Below are positions 24,154-36,494 of a DNA stretch of 64,000 nt, piece after piece. Both the position numbers and the translations under genes were made by a program. The first letter of the stretch is position 1. The number at the start of each line of letters is the position of its first letter. Below the pieces are notes generated by a model. The model did not search any database. It was not told the DNA's origin and was given only the letters and a program-made list of their open reading frames with translations. The stretch spans positions 3,294,917-3,358,916 of the forward strand of contig NC_080729.1 in NCBI RefSeq assembly GCF_019097595.1. Reading direction: 5' to 3'. The stretch is from Hemibagrus wyckioides. Lineage: Eukaryota; Chordata; Actinopteri; Siluriformes; Bagridae.

Positions 24154-24928
24154 TGTGGCAAAGGGGCGGGTGTCCGACCCAGTTTTAATGTACATGCAAT
24201 AAACCAATTGGAGGCAAGATTTTGAATTTCAACCAACTAAACCGACTATGCCACCCTGTTAGGTACAGGGAACCCTTGAACAAGAATTCATACAAGCACA
24301 CAGGTTCGTTAGTCCCAAAAAGGAGGCAAAGTAGTGGATGCAGAAATACAAAAATACAAAAGCTTTATTAACAAAAACAGTTCGTTACATACTACTCAAT
24401 ACAATTCATTAAAATCCCCAGAACACAAAAATCAACCACTACAATAAAGACCGGAAAGGACTGTCACCCACTTGTCTACACACAGACACACACACACGAA
24501 TACAAAGAAGCAAACGTGAATACACTAGGAGCCAAAGTTAACCCAGGCCAGGCAACCCAGCCTCAACTTCCTTATTGGCCTACTCCAAAAGGCCGGGGGG
24601 GTGGGGGGGTGGGGGGGGGGGTCAGCCAACGGCCCACACATCCACTATGATGACTGAAAAATAAAACACTATCAGCTAAAGGGAAGAAAGACAAAAAAAA
24701 AAACCCAAAGATCATAAAGCAATCTAAATGGCCTTAGCCAAGTAGACACGATACATACTGTGAATGCAGCAGAGGCCCTGAGCTATACTGGAAATAGGCT
24801 ATCCCAAAGCTATGATGCACACCGGGTGGCGCCCCATACCCCGGAATATATATACACTCCCCAATCATATTGTGATTAAACCACGCCCTGCTCATTACAG
24901 CTCTGCTTTGGCACACAAACTCACTACA
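24154..24928 (-). repeat. 5' LTR of the gypsy element (775 bp, internally deleted)
   Basis: Matches the other LTR on both sides of a junction at about 24590, where a long run of G blocks (24591-24621) sits. A further 12-bp gap occurs near 24918. The promoter-side LTR is therefore the shorter one. Confidence 0.92.
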
Positions 24929-24953
24929 CTAACATCCTTTTACTTTTCGGCAG

Positions 24954-26918
24954 ACAGCAGGTCTCACTTTTCTGAATTTTGGGAGAGAGTTAAGGGTAAG
25001 ACTTTAAAGATCCTCATCATTAATAAATTATTTGATTGCACCAAAAGGCTCAAATGTGCCTACAGAAAACTGAGCTTTGTAAATGAATTAAGAAATAAAT
25101 TTGTAAATTAAATAAGTCGCAATTTATCACAGGACTTTGATCAGTTTTCTTTATCTTTTTTTTTAGAACTGTGAAGAAATGAACAGAAATCAGTATGATG
25201 TGTGTAAGTGATGCACACATTTCTTTTAAGATTATGAATGATTGTCAAAAACAAAAGTAACGCCCAGCTTCAGATGTAAAATGGCCTGCTAGAGTATTTG
25301 CCTTTTGAAAGATAGCTCTGAAGGTTAATTTGGATAAAGTATATTTGCTTAAATATTTGCCTTCGCTGACCTACAGCCCCAGCCATGGGTGGAAAATACC
25401 CATGTACCCGTTCTTTGTTACAATATTTAAGTATTATTTGGGGTACTTACACTTTTTCTTCACCCAACACTATGCTAATTTGTCATCTGCAGTGACCATC
25501 TCATGCTAAACAATACAGTTAGCACTATAGCTATCCATGTGTGTTTGAAAATGAATAATCCACCGGGCTGCAGTGTTAGACATGAGAATGGTCATCTGTG
25601 GCTTTACCTTAGAAATGTTTAAAAGCATGTTGATAATTTGCTAACATTAAGTAGTCATATTTAACCGAGTTAGCCTTTTCTATTCTTTGCTAATGCCAGA
25701 ATAGACTAGCTTCACCTGTGATAGCTAACTTAAGCTAGGTGGAAAAGGTGGGTAGTTTACAAGATATTTAACTTGTGATTAATTAACTAGCAAACAATAC
25801 AGTGTTAGTCATGTGTCTGACCAGCAAAATTACTAAATGTTGTCAGGCAGAAGATCATAATAATAAAGTAATGTAAATGTCTTTACACATGAATCATGAC
25901 AATACTTAAATCTTTAACTTAAATACCGGCTGAAAATATATCCTTTTTAATACTTATATAGTTATATGTATAGTTTGGGCTATGAATATTTTCTCTCATT
26001 TTTTTTAATTTTGAAAAAGATTTTATATATTTTTACCTTAGTATACATCGACCAGGCATAATATTATGACCACCCGCCTAATATTGTGTTTGGCTACCAA
26101 AACAGCCCTGACCCGTCCTGCACTGTGTATTCTGACCCCTTTCTATCAGAACCAGCATTAACTTCTTCAGCAACAGTTTGAGCAACAGTAGCTCGTCTGT
26201 TGGATCGGATCACACGGGTCAGCCTTCACTCCCCACGTGCATCAATGAGCCTTGACCGCCCATGACCCTATTGCCGGTTCACCACTGTTCCTTCCTTGGA
26301 CCATTTTTGATAGATACTGACCACTGCAGACCAGGAACACCCCACAAGAGCTGCAGTTTTGGAGATGCTCTGATCCAGTGGTCTAGCCATCACAATTTGG
26401 CCCTTCGTCAAACTCAGGCTCAAATCCTTACGCTTGTCCATTTTTCCTGCTTCTAACACATCAACTTTGAGGACAAAATGTTCACTTGCTGCCTAATATA
26501 TCCCACCCACTAACAGGTGCCTTCACCTGTCAGTGGTCATAATGTTATATCTGATCGGTCAAATCTCTCAGTACTTTTTCCACACCTAAAGCTGTCTGTT
26601 TTTTATGCTTAACTTCTTGTCATTTCTTTTAAACTAAAAAAAGAACATCCTTTCATTTTAACAGTATATAGATGTCATTACAGACATTGTGGGGTGATCT
26701 GGGATTTATATGCTAATAAATCTTTTTTTTTCCACTTTCATTCTTGATGTACAGCTTTTTATGCCGATTTGTTTCGTTACCTCTTGTTCTTCAACTGGGC
26801 TTTGGTGATTGCACTGATTTGGATTACATACCTGGAAATGGATTTGAAAAGGAAAATCAGAAATTTCCATCAATCTCAAAATTCCGCTGATGCAAACAGC
26901 GTTTCTGAGAATCTATAG
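24954..26918 (+). CDS. Candidate small single-pass membrane protein (62 residues if started in the middle exon)
   Basis: Three spliced segments fit together: 24954-24995 (acceptor CGGCAG, donor GTAAGA), 25167-25203 (acceptor TTTTTTTTAG, donor GTAAGTG) and 26755-26918 (acceptor GATGTACAG, ending in TAG). Phases match across both introns. An ATG at 25179 with G at -3 gives 62 residues: [17 protein letters not shown], a hydrophobic helix (about residues 17-34, [18 protein letters not shown]), then a basic [10 protein letters not shown] stretch and a polar Ser/Asn tail. The first segment is open in the same frame ([14 protein letters not shown]), so a longer N-terminus from upstream exons is possible. 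AATAAA at 27100-27105 suits the 3' end. Positive charges after the helix suggest the C-terminus stays cytosolic. I do not recognise the family. A mariner-type miniature element (26043-26560) lies in the second intron. Confidence 0.55.
26043..26560 (-). mobile_element. Tc1/mariner-type miniature element, copy B
   Basis: Same family as copy A, in minus orientation, with both terminal repeats (CCAGGCATAATATTATGACC at the left, inverted TCATAATGTTATATCTGATC at the right). A short frame encodes [17 protein letters not shown] and [20 protein letters not shown], a transposase helix-turn-helix. No catalytic domain. Confidence 0.9.
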
Positions 26919-27099
26919 CCATGAAGCGACCTTGAACCTTCACCACCAGGACATGATGGCACATGTTGTAATGAAAGTCTTGTTCTTTGCTTTGCTCGAG
27001 TGATGTATCTCTTCTTTGACCTCTTTTTGTTTTTGTCTATCTGTTAAATACATTATTGTATTTTCACTTCTGCTTTGTCTGCTGTTGCTCTGGTCTCTT

Positions 27100-27105
27100 A
27101 ATAAA
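27100..27105 (+). terminator. Polyadenylation signal of the small membrane-protein gene
   Basis: AATAAA about 180 bases after the TAG at 26916-26918, with an A-rich stretch just beyond. Confidence 0.6.
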
Positions 27106-27129
27106 GCCAAACCTGTGCAAAAAATATTA

Positions 27130-28420
27130 TGACTGTGAATAAGGGGAAGCCTTGAGAGTTAAATAGTAAGGCAGAGTTCAAATCGCAGGGTTGTGATAGA
27201 AAAGATGGAATGAAAGATTATTTTGCTCAGTTTTTTATATCTTTGCAGTGTCTAATTTTTCTTTCTGCATTGGTATCTTGGTATTGGGGGAAAAAAACTA
27301 CTTATCTTCTGCTTATCTAGCTTATCTAGTTTCACACATAACAGTCTCTAGAGATTAAAAGACTTACAATATACAATATATATATATACAGTATATATAC
27401 ATTACACAGGAAATTCTTAGGAGATCTCTCAGGAAATGTTTTGTAGTGACCACGAGTGAGGCTTAGGCTCTAACTGCTAACGAAACTGCAATATTTGCTA
27501 AGAATAAAGTAAGCACACACACACACACACACACACACCATCATCATCATATAGTCTGTCGATAACAGGGCTCCAAAATACACAATCACACTATTTACTC
27601 TGACACAGGTGTTGATTTCTCCAGGGCGCAGGACACATCCTGTGGTTAATGCCAAGGCCGAAACAACACACTGACCTGGTAGTCAGCAGATAGATACAGC
27701 TATGTGACACCTAACACATTAAATTGTTTGGTTTAAAAAATACATTTATTAGGTTCATCCTAAGGGTGTACAAAGTTTTGCACTCCACAGTGAACGCAAA
27801 CACGAGATTAGATTGTAGGCTCCTGTCCAGCCAGAGATCACATGTTAATACACGATATAAATGAAGCCACATGTGTTCCTGAGTGGTTCCTGTTTCTCTT
27901 ATCACAACTGGAAATTCAGAATTGCCTCACAAAACAAAATAAATATCCATCATGCAGGCTAATATTAGTCATGTGCTTTCGGCTTTTCACAATTTTCTGT
28001 CATCTGGATCGGGAAACACTTTGTTTTCATCTCATCTGTGGAAGCAGCCACAAGCCTCTTATCTTTAAGAAGTACAGACCGTTAGCGAAATCCATTATTA
28101 TAAACCATGCCAAACTTTCACATACTTCAGCAAACACATCAGTCGTCAGAAGATTAGACCTGTGTTCTGCTAACAAATGAGAAAACGGCTAAATGCACAA
28201 TGCAGAGGCAGCAACGTGTCCATTGTGGGCGCGCACACACTCCAGAGGCTTGATGAGACACCTCGCTCAAGAATACAAGCACACATAGAGATATCGTGTT
28301 AGCATACCATTTCTGAGTATTGATATAGAGGAAATTATTCAGGGTCATCTCTTATCAAAGCTATAGGAAGCTAGCTAAGCGCTTATTTTTGTGCTAGACT
28401 AGGTGTTTGAATACTTTAAC
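27130..28420. other. No gene seen
   Basis: Contains a CA run at 27511-27538 and otherwise ordinary AT-rich DNA. No exon with family similarity. Confidence 0.5.
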
Positions 28421-28424
28421 CAAT

Positions 28425-28700
28425 TACCTTCGGTCCAGTTTCTGTAGCGTTTATCCTACATGGCTCTGGGGGACACCCTAGACAGCGTACTAACCCATGA
28501 CACACACATTCACACACTAGGGACAATTTAGAGATGCGAATCAACCTACAGCAGATGTCTTTGGACTTGGGGATGTCCCTGGAGGAAACCCCTGAAGCGC
28601 AGGGAGAACATGGAAACTCTACACACACACACACAATCTGCTCCAGGGGCACTTCATCATGGCTGACCCTGTGCTCTGACCCCAACTTCTAAAAGCTGAA
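28425..28700 (-). mobile_element. Composite SINE remnants
   Basis: 28430-28620 is a degraded copy of the SINE-type repeat also at 13465 (GGAGGAAACCCCTGAAGCG, GGGAGAACATGGAAACTC). After a short CA run it joins a fragment of the SINE seen at 14068 (TCTGCTCCAGGGGCAC..., GTGCTCTGACCCCAACTTC) in the opposite orientation. Confidence 0.75.
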
Positions 28701-30940
28701 GGTCTTCTAAAAGCTGTTACCTGTTGAAGCTGTTATCACATTTCTTGGCTTCGGTTAATCACATCATGTGACCAAGACCTACACACCTACACACTGGAAG
28801 ATGGTGTTTGACTAAGAATTTCAGATTTTAATGATGAACATTTTCTCCAGAATACAGTTATTATACATTGTTCTGGAAAGTGGATCAAGTGACGTTGTTC
28901 CAACTCAGTCCAATAAAATTGTTGCCTTCAAGACTCCAAAGTTTGTGTCCTGATAAAGGCCAGAGTGTGGAGACAACATGAGCTGAATTCTACAGACACT
29001 ACGAGATAATCGTTGATGCTAAGCGAAGGTGATCATCCAAAACTCCTTTCTGTTCTTGTGGTTTTTTAACAGCACCACCTGCAGTACTGGAGAGCTCATA
29101 AGTTATACGAAATAAACAACTCAACTCAATGTAAACGTCAGCTCTGTGTTACGGTCAGAGTTTCTGAGGCTGAGAACAGTTAAAACTTTACATGTTCTTT
29201 ATGTGAGATGGATGCTGCTGCTCTGACAATGTTAAAGTAAAGCTAAACATGCTAGAAGGAGAGCACTAACCTCTTTACTCTTTATAAATATGCTGATAGT
29301 GAATTTCTCTTCCTTCCCTGAGAGCAAAGCAAGGGTTTTTTGCACCGATGGATCACTGAGGCCCCATCAGCTCTGAGAAACTTGACAGCTGCCCTATATT
29401 TAAATATTCTCAAGCTTAGATTCTGTCTCTAACCTAAATCACTTTCAGCTTCTGCCGAGTGAAAAAATGTCACAGCTTCTAAATATATCTCTTCTTATAT
29501 CAGTGTGATTTATGTGAGTTTATTAGTAAACATGAATATCAATAAGAGTATCCATGAAACTTTAGAGTATATTCATTTATTATTCAACGTTTATAAAATA
29601 ATATTATTCACACAGTATTACAAATGTATTAAAGCATCCAATCATGACTTATTTTAGTACATTCTGGCTTCAAGGCAAATCTCAGGTTTATATTAATGCA
29701 CACGGTCTAATACCTTATTATTTCTATAGTAATAACATTAACACAGCTTTTATAAATGTGTAACTATTAATCATATTACGCTTTCTATAACAAGACACTT
29801 ACTGGAATGAGTCTCCAGTGTCAGCGCCTTGTAATGGTCAAATGTTTCATTTTTCTGATACAAGAATCCTTATTTAAGTTTCTGTAAACAAATACACAGT
29901 TTAATAGTAAACCCGTTAGAGTTAATATGATAAGCTGGTATTAGTGATCTCATTTAACATGAAAAAGAAAATCAGAAATAAACAAAATGACATGTAAGAA
30001 ATAAACCCTAATGAGACTAATAAACATCGCTGAGGTGCTGTGCAATTTGTGCAGCGTGCGTCATTAATCTGTTGTAAAATGAATACACATGTGATGGGAC
30101 TGAAGGAGGAAACTGAAGATCACACAGGAAACCTCCAAAGCAAGGGGGGTTGGGGGGCTCATGTAAACTCTATTTGAGGCGCAAGGCAAACATGCTGAAC
30201 ACAAAGCCACCATGACCTATGTATGAATGTACATATTTTTTATGTGTATAATAATTCACGCGAGAATGAATTATTCTTTCCGCACCAACTTCATGAACCA
30301 TTGCGACACTCGTTGTGACTCAAGTGAGAACATCTTCAAGAAAAACAATCTTGATGAATGTATTTCCACAGTAATTGAGAACCCTTTCATTGCCAGAGCG
30401 CCATTGTTGGACTCTTAATCAAAGACCTTATGCTCTATGCTTAGATTATTGTTTAGAGTTTTGGACTGGACACATGCATGTCCTGCCAAGGGAATAAAAA
30501 ATGGAAATGTTTCAGAACTTGATAAGATTACAATGAATCAATTCGACATCCTGGCTCAAACATAAGGAGAGTTATAACATGAAAAGAATTGCTAGTTTAG
30601 CGTACTAGATTTCACGTGGAATTATTCAACGCTAAAAATACGGCCTCTTCGTTACTCTTCTTCTCAAATGATCCGAGCCGACTCAGTGTGGGAAAGTGAG
30701 TAAAAAAAATGCCCGAAATAAGTCTGAGCAAATATTTTCTCACGGCCCTGTATGAATGTATGTTTTGGCCGTGTATCAAAGCAGTTTCAGGTTCATATGG
30801 TTACTGAACATGAATAAGGAATATGTGGCATACATCATCATCATGGCACATCATGTATTAGTGTTAAAGGCTGGGTTTCGTTACAATGGAACAGGGTCAG
30901 GAAAAGGCTTTGGTGTTTCATCCACTGTATTAACAGCCAC
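28701..30940. other. No gene seen
   Basis: AT-rich intergenic DNA downstream of the TspO-like gene; no exon or recognised element. Confidence 0.5.
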
Positions 30941-30944
30941 CCTG

Positions 30945-33900
30945 CTACTCCTCTGTAGTGTGGACAGAAGTCATTAGCCCTTCAGCGCTCCCGTCTTGGA
31001 AGAGAGGATGAGTACGGTGTCTCCAAACCACCAGAAAAAGTCGGACCAGGAAGAAAACGCAGGCCATCGCCAAGAGAACAGCTGCAGTCAGAACATAAAC
31101 AAAGAAGAACGCTCAGAACATCTAAAAGTGAAACAGTAGACATGCTCTGAACATCTCCTCTGATCAACCTAGCTAAAGCCTTTAAGCCTTTTATAGAAAT
31201 CAAAACAAAACAAAAAAAAGAGCCAATAAAACTACCTTCATCACTTCCACTCTAATCCCTTAAACTACATAGCTTCATAAAAATCCATGTAGGAGAAACA
31301 GGAGCAGTTCCTTGATGGAAAAATGTAAATCACAGAGACAGGTAAATGACCTCTTTGCCTATGAGTCCCAAGGAAGGAGGCGTGGCTTGTATGCCTGTCA
31401 GGATTATTGAAAGGGGTGTGGCTTCTGTTTCTGTTGGTCCCAATAAGTAAGACTTGTCAGACCCAGTAAAGTATAGGTGTGGTTTATGTACTTATCAGTT
31501 TCTGTGAAGGCAAACAGTTCTGCCAAATGGGGCGTGGCTCGTGTGTCTGTCTGTTAAACAAGGCGTGGCCTCTGTACAACAGCTTCAGTGTAGTGGGTGT
31601 GGCTTGTTTGAAGGACATGTAAGGCTTCTATGTGTCACTTTTAGAGAAGGAGGTGTGGCCTCTATATCTATATGTGAAGGAAGTATTGTTTCTGTGAAAG
31701 TCAGTCTCAGTGAAGGAGGTGTGGTTTCTCTTCCTGTCGTGGGTTGTGCCACACCTCCAGCGAAGGAGGTACGGCCTTTTACTTTCATTCCCAATGAAAG
31801 AGGTGTGGCTTCTCATCCTGTCAGACTGCTGAAATAGGTTTGGGTTGTGCCACACTTCCAGCGAAGGAGGCGTGGCTTTTTACTCTCATTCCCAATGAAG
31901 GAGGTGTGGTTTCTGAGCTTTTCAATGAACACCACATGTATCCAAGTAAGGAGGCGTGGCTTTACAGCTTGTCAAACCTAGTGAGGTAGGTGTGGCTTGT
32001 GTATCTACGCTAAAATCAAACTGTTTGCATGACTCTGAATTCCACCGTATCCTATCACAACTCTACAAAGAGTGTAATAAAACTGCTACCTACTGACTTC
32101 CTGTCCACTCACCTGAAAACACAGCGTTTCTGCCCGGATCTGCTGCATCATAGTGTTTGCTCAGGCTTCCACTCAGAGCGAAGATGATGACGGGGTAGAC
32201 GGTCAGAATGTAGCGCACATGTTTCTCAATCACAAAGTTCTCAAGAACAAACCTGCACATGGAAAAATGTTGGTTTCAGAAGAATCTGAAACAATACCAC
32301 AAAAATACATCTAAACTTCTGAGGATGGAGTTTGAGGACTAACCACACAATAACTTCTAACAGTAGAAGACACAGAGACACAGTGGCCGCGTTGGTGGGG
32401 GACATGGAATTGATATCCAGCACGACGGTTAAGTTGAGGAGTGTAGCTATAGTCGTCCATGTTGCGTAAGCGGCGATACTGTTCTGAACCTGAAACACAG
32501 AAATTCTGTTAGCATTATGCTATATTGTTATTCCAAAAAATATTATTTCCAGATATTTCCAAATATGTGACAATACTAAATGAAAATGATAAATTCAACT
32601 GTTAAAAAGTAATATACATTTTCATATCTCATTGTTTTACTCAACCAATAATGATAATATTCAATAATTGAACAGTATCATTAACTCACGTGAAAAAAAG
32701 AAGAAGTATATATTGGAAAATAATAATAATAAAACAAGCAAAAAATAGATTTTATCATTTTTATTATTATTATTATTATTATTAGGGGTAGTAGCATTAG
32801 TAGTAGTGGTGGTAAAAGTAGTAGTAGTAGTAAGTAGTAGTAGTGGAAGTGGTGGAAGTAGTAGTAAGTAGTAGGAGTGCTAGTGGTAGTGGTGCTAGTA
32901 GTGGTAGTGGTAGTGGTGGTAGTAGTGGTAGTGGTAGTGGTAGTGGAAGTGGTGGAAGTAGTAGTAAGTAGTAGGAGTGCTAGTGGTAGTGGTGCTAGTA
33001 GTGGTAGTGGTAGTAGTGGTAGTGGTAGTGGTGGTAGTAGTAATAGTAGTAGTAGTAGTGGTAGTGGTGCTAGTAGTGGTAGTGGTGGCAGTAGTAGTAA
33101 GTAGTAGTAGTTAGTAGTAGTGGTGGTAGTAGTAGAAGTATTAGTAAGCAGTAGTAATGGTAGTAGTATTAGTGATAGTAGTGGTAGTGATAGTAGTGGT
33201 AGTGATAGTGGTAGTAAGTAGTAGTAGTGGTAGTAATATTAGTGATAGTAGTGGTAGTAAGTAGTAGTAGATGCAATATTAATATTAATATTAAAGTACA
33301 ATATGTTCGTTTATCTGTGATCTTCTATTTCCACACTGTGTGTCATTTACATAAAATAAATCAGAATCATTTTGATTTAAAATTTCACTTTTGAAGCAAA
33401 AATTAAAAGTGGCCATTATCAGTGCCTGCAGTGTAATTGTACCATTCATGTTTCATATCACTCCACCGCTAGTGCTGAGGTTATTTATAGATATGCAATG
33501 CCACATGATACACACATGTGCTTCACACACACACACCAGCACACACACGTACACACCAGCACATAGATGCAGCAGAGATCTGTGAGATGGTTCTGTTTGA
33601 GCCAGGCTCCGTGAGCTCGCAAACCAACACAGGAGAAGAAGATCAGAAGGTAACTGGTGAACGCAATCAGCGCTAAACATATTAGTGCTGGAATCATCAA
33701 CCTGCAGAGACACACACAAACACACACACACACACAGTATCAGCTCACTATTACTTATCACTCTTCAGACCAAAGACCCACAGCTATTTAAATGACTGTT
33801 GTGTTATCTACAACGTAACATAAAACTACGTTTACTTAATCTCTCTTTCTCAGAGTTCGTTAAGTGCCTCGTTTGATTATAGATGTTGACATAAATACCT

Positions 33901-36441
33901 GAGAATGAGTAAACCTATTCCTAGAAACACTACAAGCACAGTTAGATTAGTAGATTTTTGAATTCTTTTAATATATTTTACAATCTATTACACACAATAC
34001 ACCTTATATATTGTTAACTTACATCTAAGTATTTTTTTATCTGGCTGCTTGTTAAAAATTGTTTTAAAAAAAAAAAGATTAAATCTGAATTATTTAAGTT
34101 AGATTTCAAGCATAAGCACAGGCCATATACAAAAAAAAAATGGGTCTAAGATGCAAGTCAAACCTGGGTCAATTCCACAGGATATAACCTGGATCTCTCA
34201 AACCTTACAATCTTTAGCAGCACTGCTAACACAGCTAACAAAACCACTTAAGAATATGTCTGGCTGAGTGTATTAATGCTTCTGAGGTTCACCACAACGA
34301 TTCCTACTTACTCTCGATCCCATAACAGGAGCCAGGTGATGTTCAGGAGCATGTTAATCATCCAGGAGAGGAAAAAGCCGTAAGGAAGTACAGCAGGACT
34401 ACAATACATCCATCCAGTGGTAGTCCTTCACACAAAACATACAGATATTTAAAAAGGGAATTTTCTAAGCAACACTATATTGCCAAAAGTTTTGGGACGT
34501 CTGCCTTTACATGCACATGAATGTAATATGGAGTTGTACCGCCCCTTTACAGCTATAACACCTTCAACTCTTCTGGGAAGGCTTTCCACAAGGTTTAGGA
34601 GTGTGTTTATGGGAATTTTTGACCGTTCCTCTAGAAATATATTTGTGAGGTCAGGCACTGATGTTGGATGAGAAGGTCTGGCTCACAGTCTCTGCTCTAA
34701 TTCATCCCAAAGGTGTTCTATGGGGTTGAGGTCAGGACTCTGTGCAGGACAGTCAAGTTCCTCCACACCAAACTCACTCATCCATGTCTTTATGGACCTT
34801 GCTTTGGTCACTGGTGTGCAGTCTTCAGAATTTACTAATATTGGAATAATAGCTAAATAATATAGAATAATTACACCTGCTCGTTAATTATTTTCCTATA
34901 AAAGCATGACATCTTAAACAGTTTAGTCTTTTGTGGTCTGAGGAAAATATTTACACAAATGACGCTGATGGAGACAGACGTGTTCATTTGTTTCAAAGGC
35001 AACATTAACCTCAGAGCTTCAGCACAAACCAAAATAACATCATTCATCCAACACGTCTCGGGTGACTGACCGCATTCTGACTAATGTGTAAAATTAGAAA
35101 AAAAAATACACTAGATTATTCTGGAACGTTCCTTTCATCACTGGCAATATATCTGTTTAGATAAACAACTCTAGTGTATGAACTGATCACTGGTGTGTTT
35201 GTGATTACCGTCTGCAGATGCAGCTCAAAAAATACAGGTTCATCAGCAGAAGCCAGGAGTAGATAATCCCCCATATGGAGAAGGTCCAGCCAGCGGGGGT
35301 GATTTCTGTCTTATACAGAGCTGACACATTTCCTGTTCTGTGTAAAAACGGTCCTGAAACACAAACACACAACACATGTAACACATTTAAGACTCTTACA
35401 AAAGCAAACAAATTAATTTGCCAAAACATTTTGCCACAAGTTTGACAAAGCTGACATAATAATTGATCCTCTATCAACATATGGCAGAAAAGTGCAGGCA
35501 GATAAAATGGCATACTATGCCACAATGCTTTCCCAATCAGTATGAACTTGTGCAAAATTTGTGTCAACATTTCCAGAGGTTTATTACAACTGTTTGCCAG
35601 AATTTCTGCAATTTTTGTAAAGGTGTTTTTCTGAGCTACTGTATGCATGATGCTTTCATAGCTTCAGATTTGCTGTAACTGCATTGCAAATTAACTAAAG
35701 TTAAAAGCTAACAATTAGGAATTGTGATTACAATTAATAAAATTAATAAAAGATTAGGGTGTAAATATTTACTGTTTGCCCCCAGCAGAACATAAGCCTT
35801 CGTAGTTAACCATGTAACATAGGGTTTAATGTGAAGAACATGTAAATGTGTAAACAGATAGATAGATAGAGATAGATTTTCCAAAAGTTTTGGGACACCC
35901 CTCCAAATCATTGAATTCAGGTGTTGTTTTTCAGGGGTTGGGCTCGGCCCCTTAGTTCCGGTGAAAGGAACTCTTAATGCTTCAGCTTCATACCAAGACA
36001 TTTTGGACAATTTCATGCTCCCACCTTTGTGGGAACAGTTTGGGGATGACCCCTTCCTGTTCCAACATGACTGCACACCAGTGACCAAAGCAAGGTCCAT
36101 AAAGACATGGATGAACAAGTTTGGTGTGGAGGAACTTGACTGACCTGCACAGAGTCCTGACCTCAACCCCATAGAACACCTTTGGGATGAATTAGAGTGG
36201 AGACTGTGAGCCAGACCTTCTCATCCAACATCAGTGCCTGACCTCACAAATATATTTCTAGAGGAATGGTCAAAAATTCCCATAAACACACTCCTAAACC
36301 TTGTGGAAATCCTTCCCAGAAGAGTTGAAGCTGTTGTAGCTGCCAAGGGGGGGACAACTCCATATTACATTCATGTGCATGTAAAGGCAGACGTCCCAAA
36401 ACCTTAGGCAATATGGTGTAGATAGATAGACATATAGACAT

Positions 36442-36494
<53 letters not shown>

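Larger units (their letters stand above)
17528..24928 (-). mobile_element. Ty3/gypsy LTR retrotransposon, decayed
   Basis: A 7.4-kb element bounded by LTRs (17528-18876 and 24154-24928), with a 4-bp target duplication CTAA at 17524-17527 and 24929-24932. On the minus strand the order is gag, protease, reverse transcriptase/RNase H, integrase, which is the Ty3/gypsy order. Several in-frame stops and frameshifts break the reading frames, so it cannot be autonomous as it stands. The sequence next to the 5' LTR, TTTGGCGTAGTCAGCAGG, is the likely primer-binding region, but the tRNA was not identified. It lies in an intron of the candidate small gene, antisense to it. Confidence 0.95.

Noticed and set aside
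24812..25111. 99-codon frame reading through the end of the LTR into the host exon
   Set aside because: It would require translation across an LTR and past a strong donor at 24996; the alternative frame matches the downstream exons in phase.
32877..33104. Val- or Ser/Gly-rich frame
   Set aside because: Trinucleotide GTA/GTG repeat inside an intron of the TspO-like gene.
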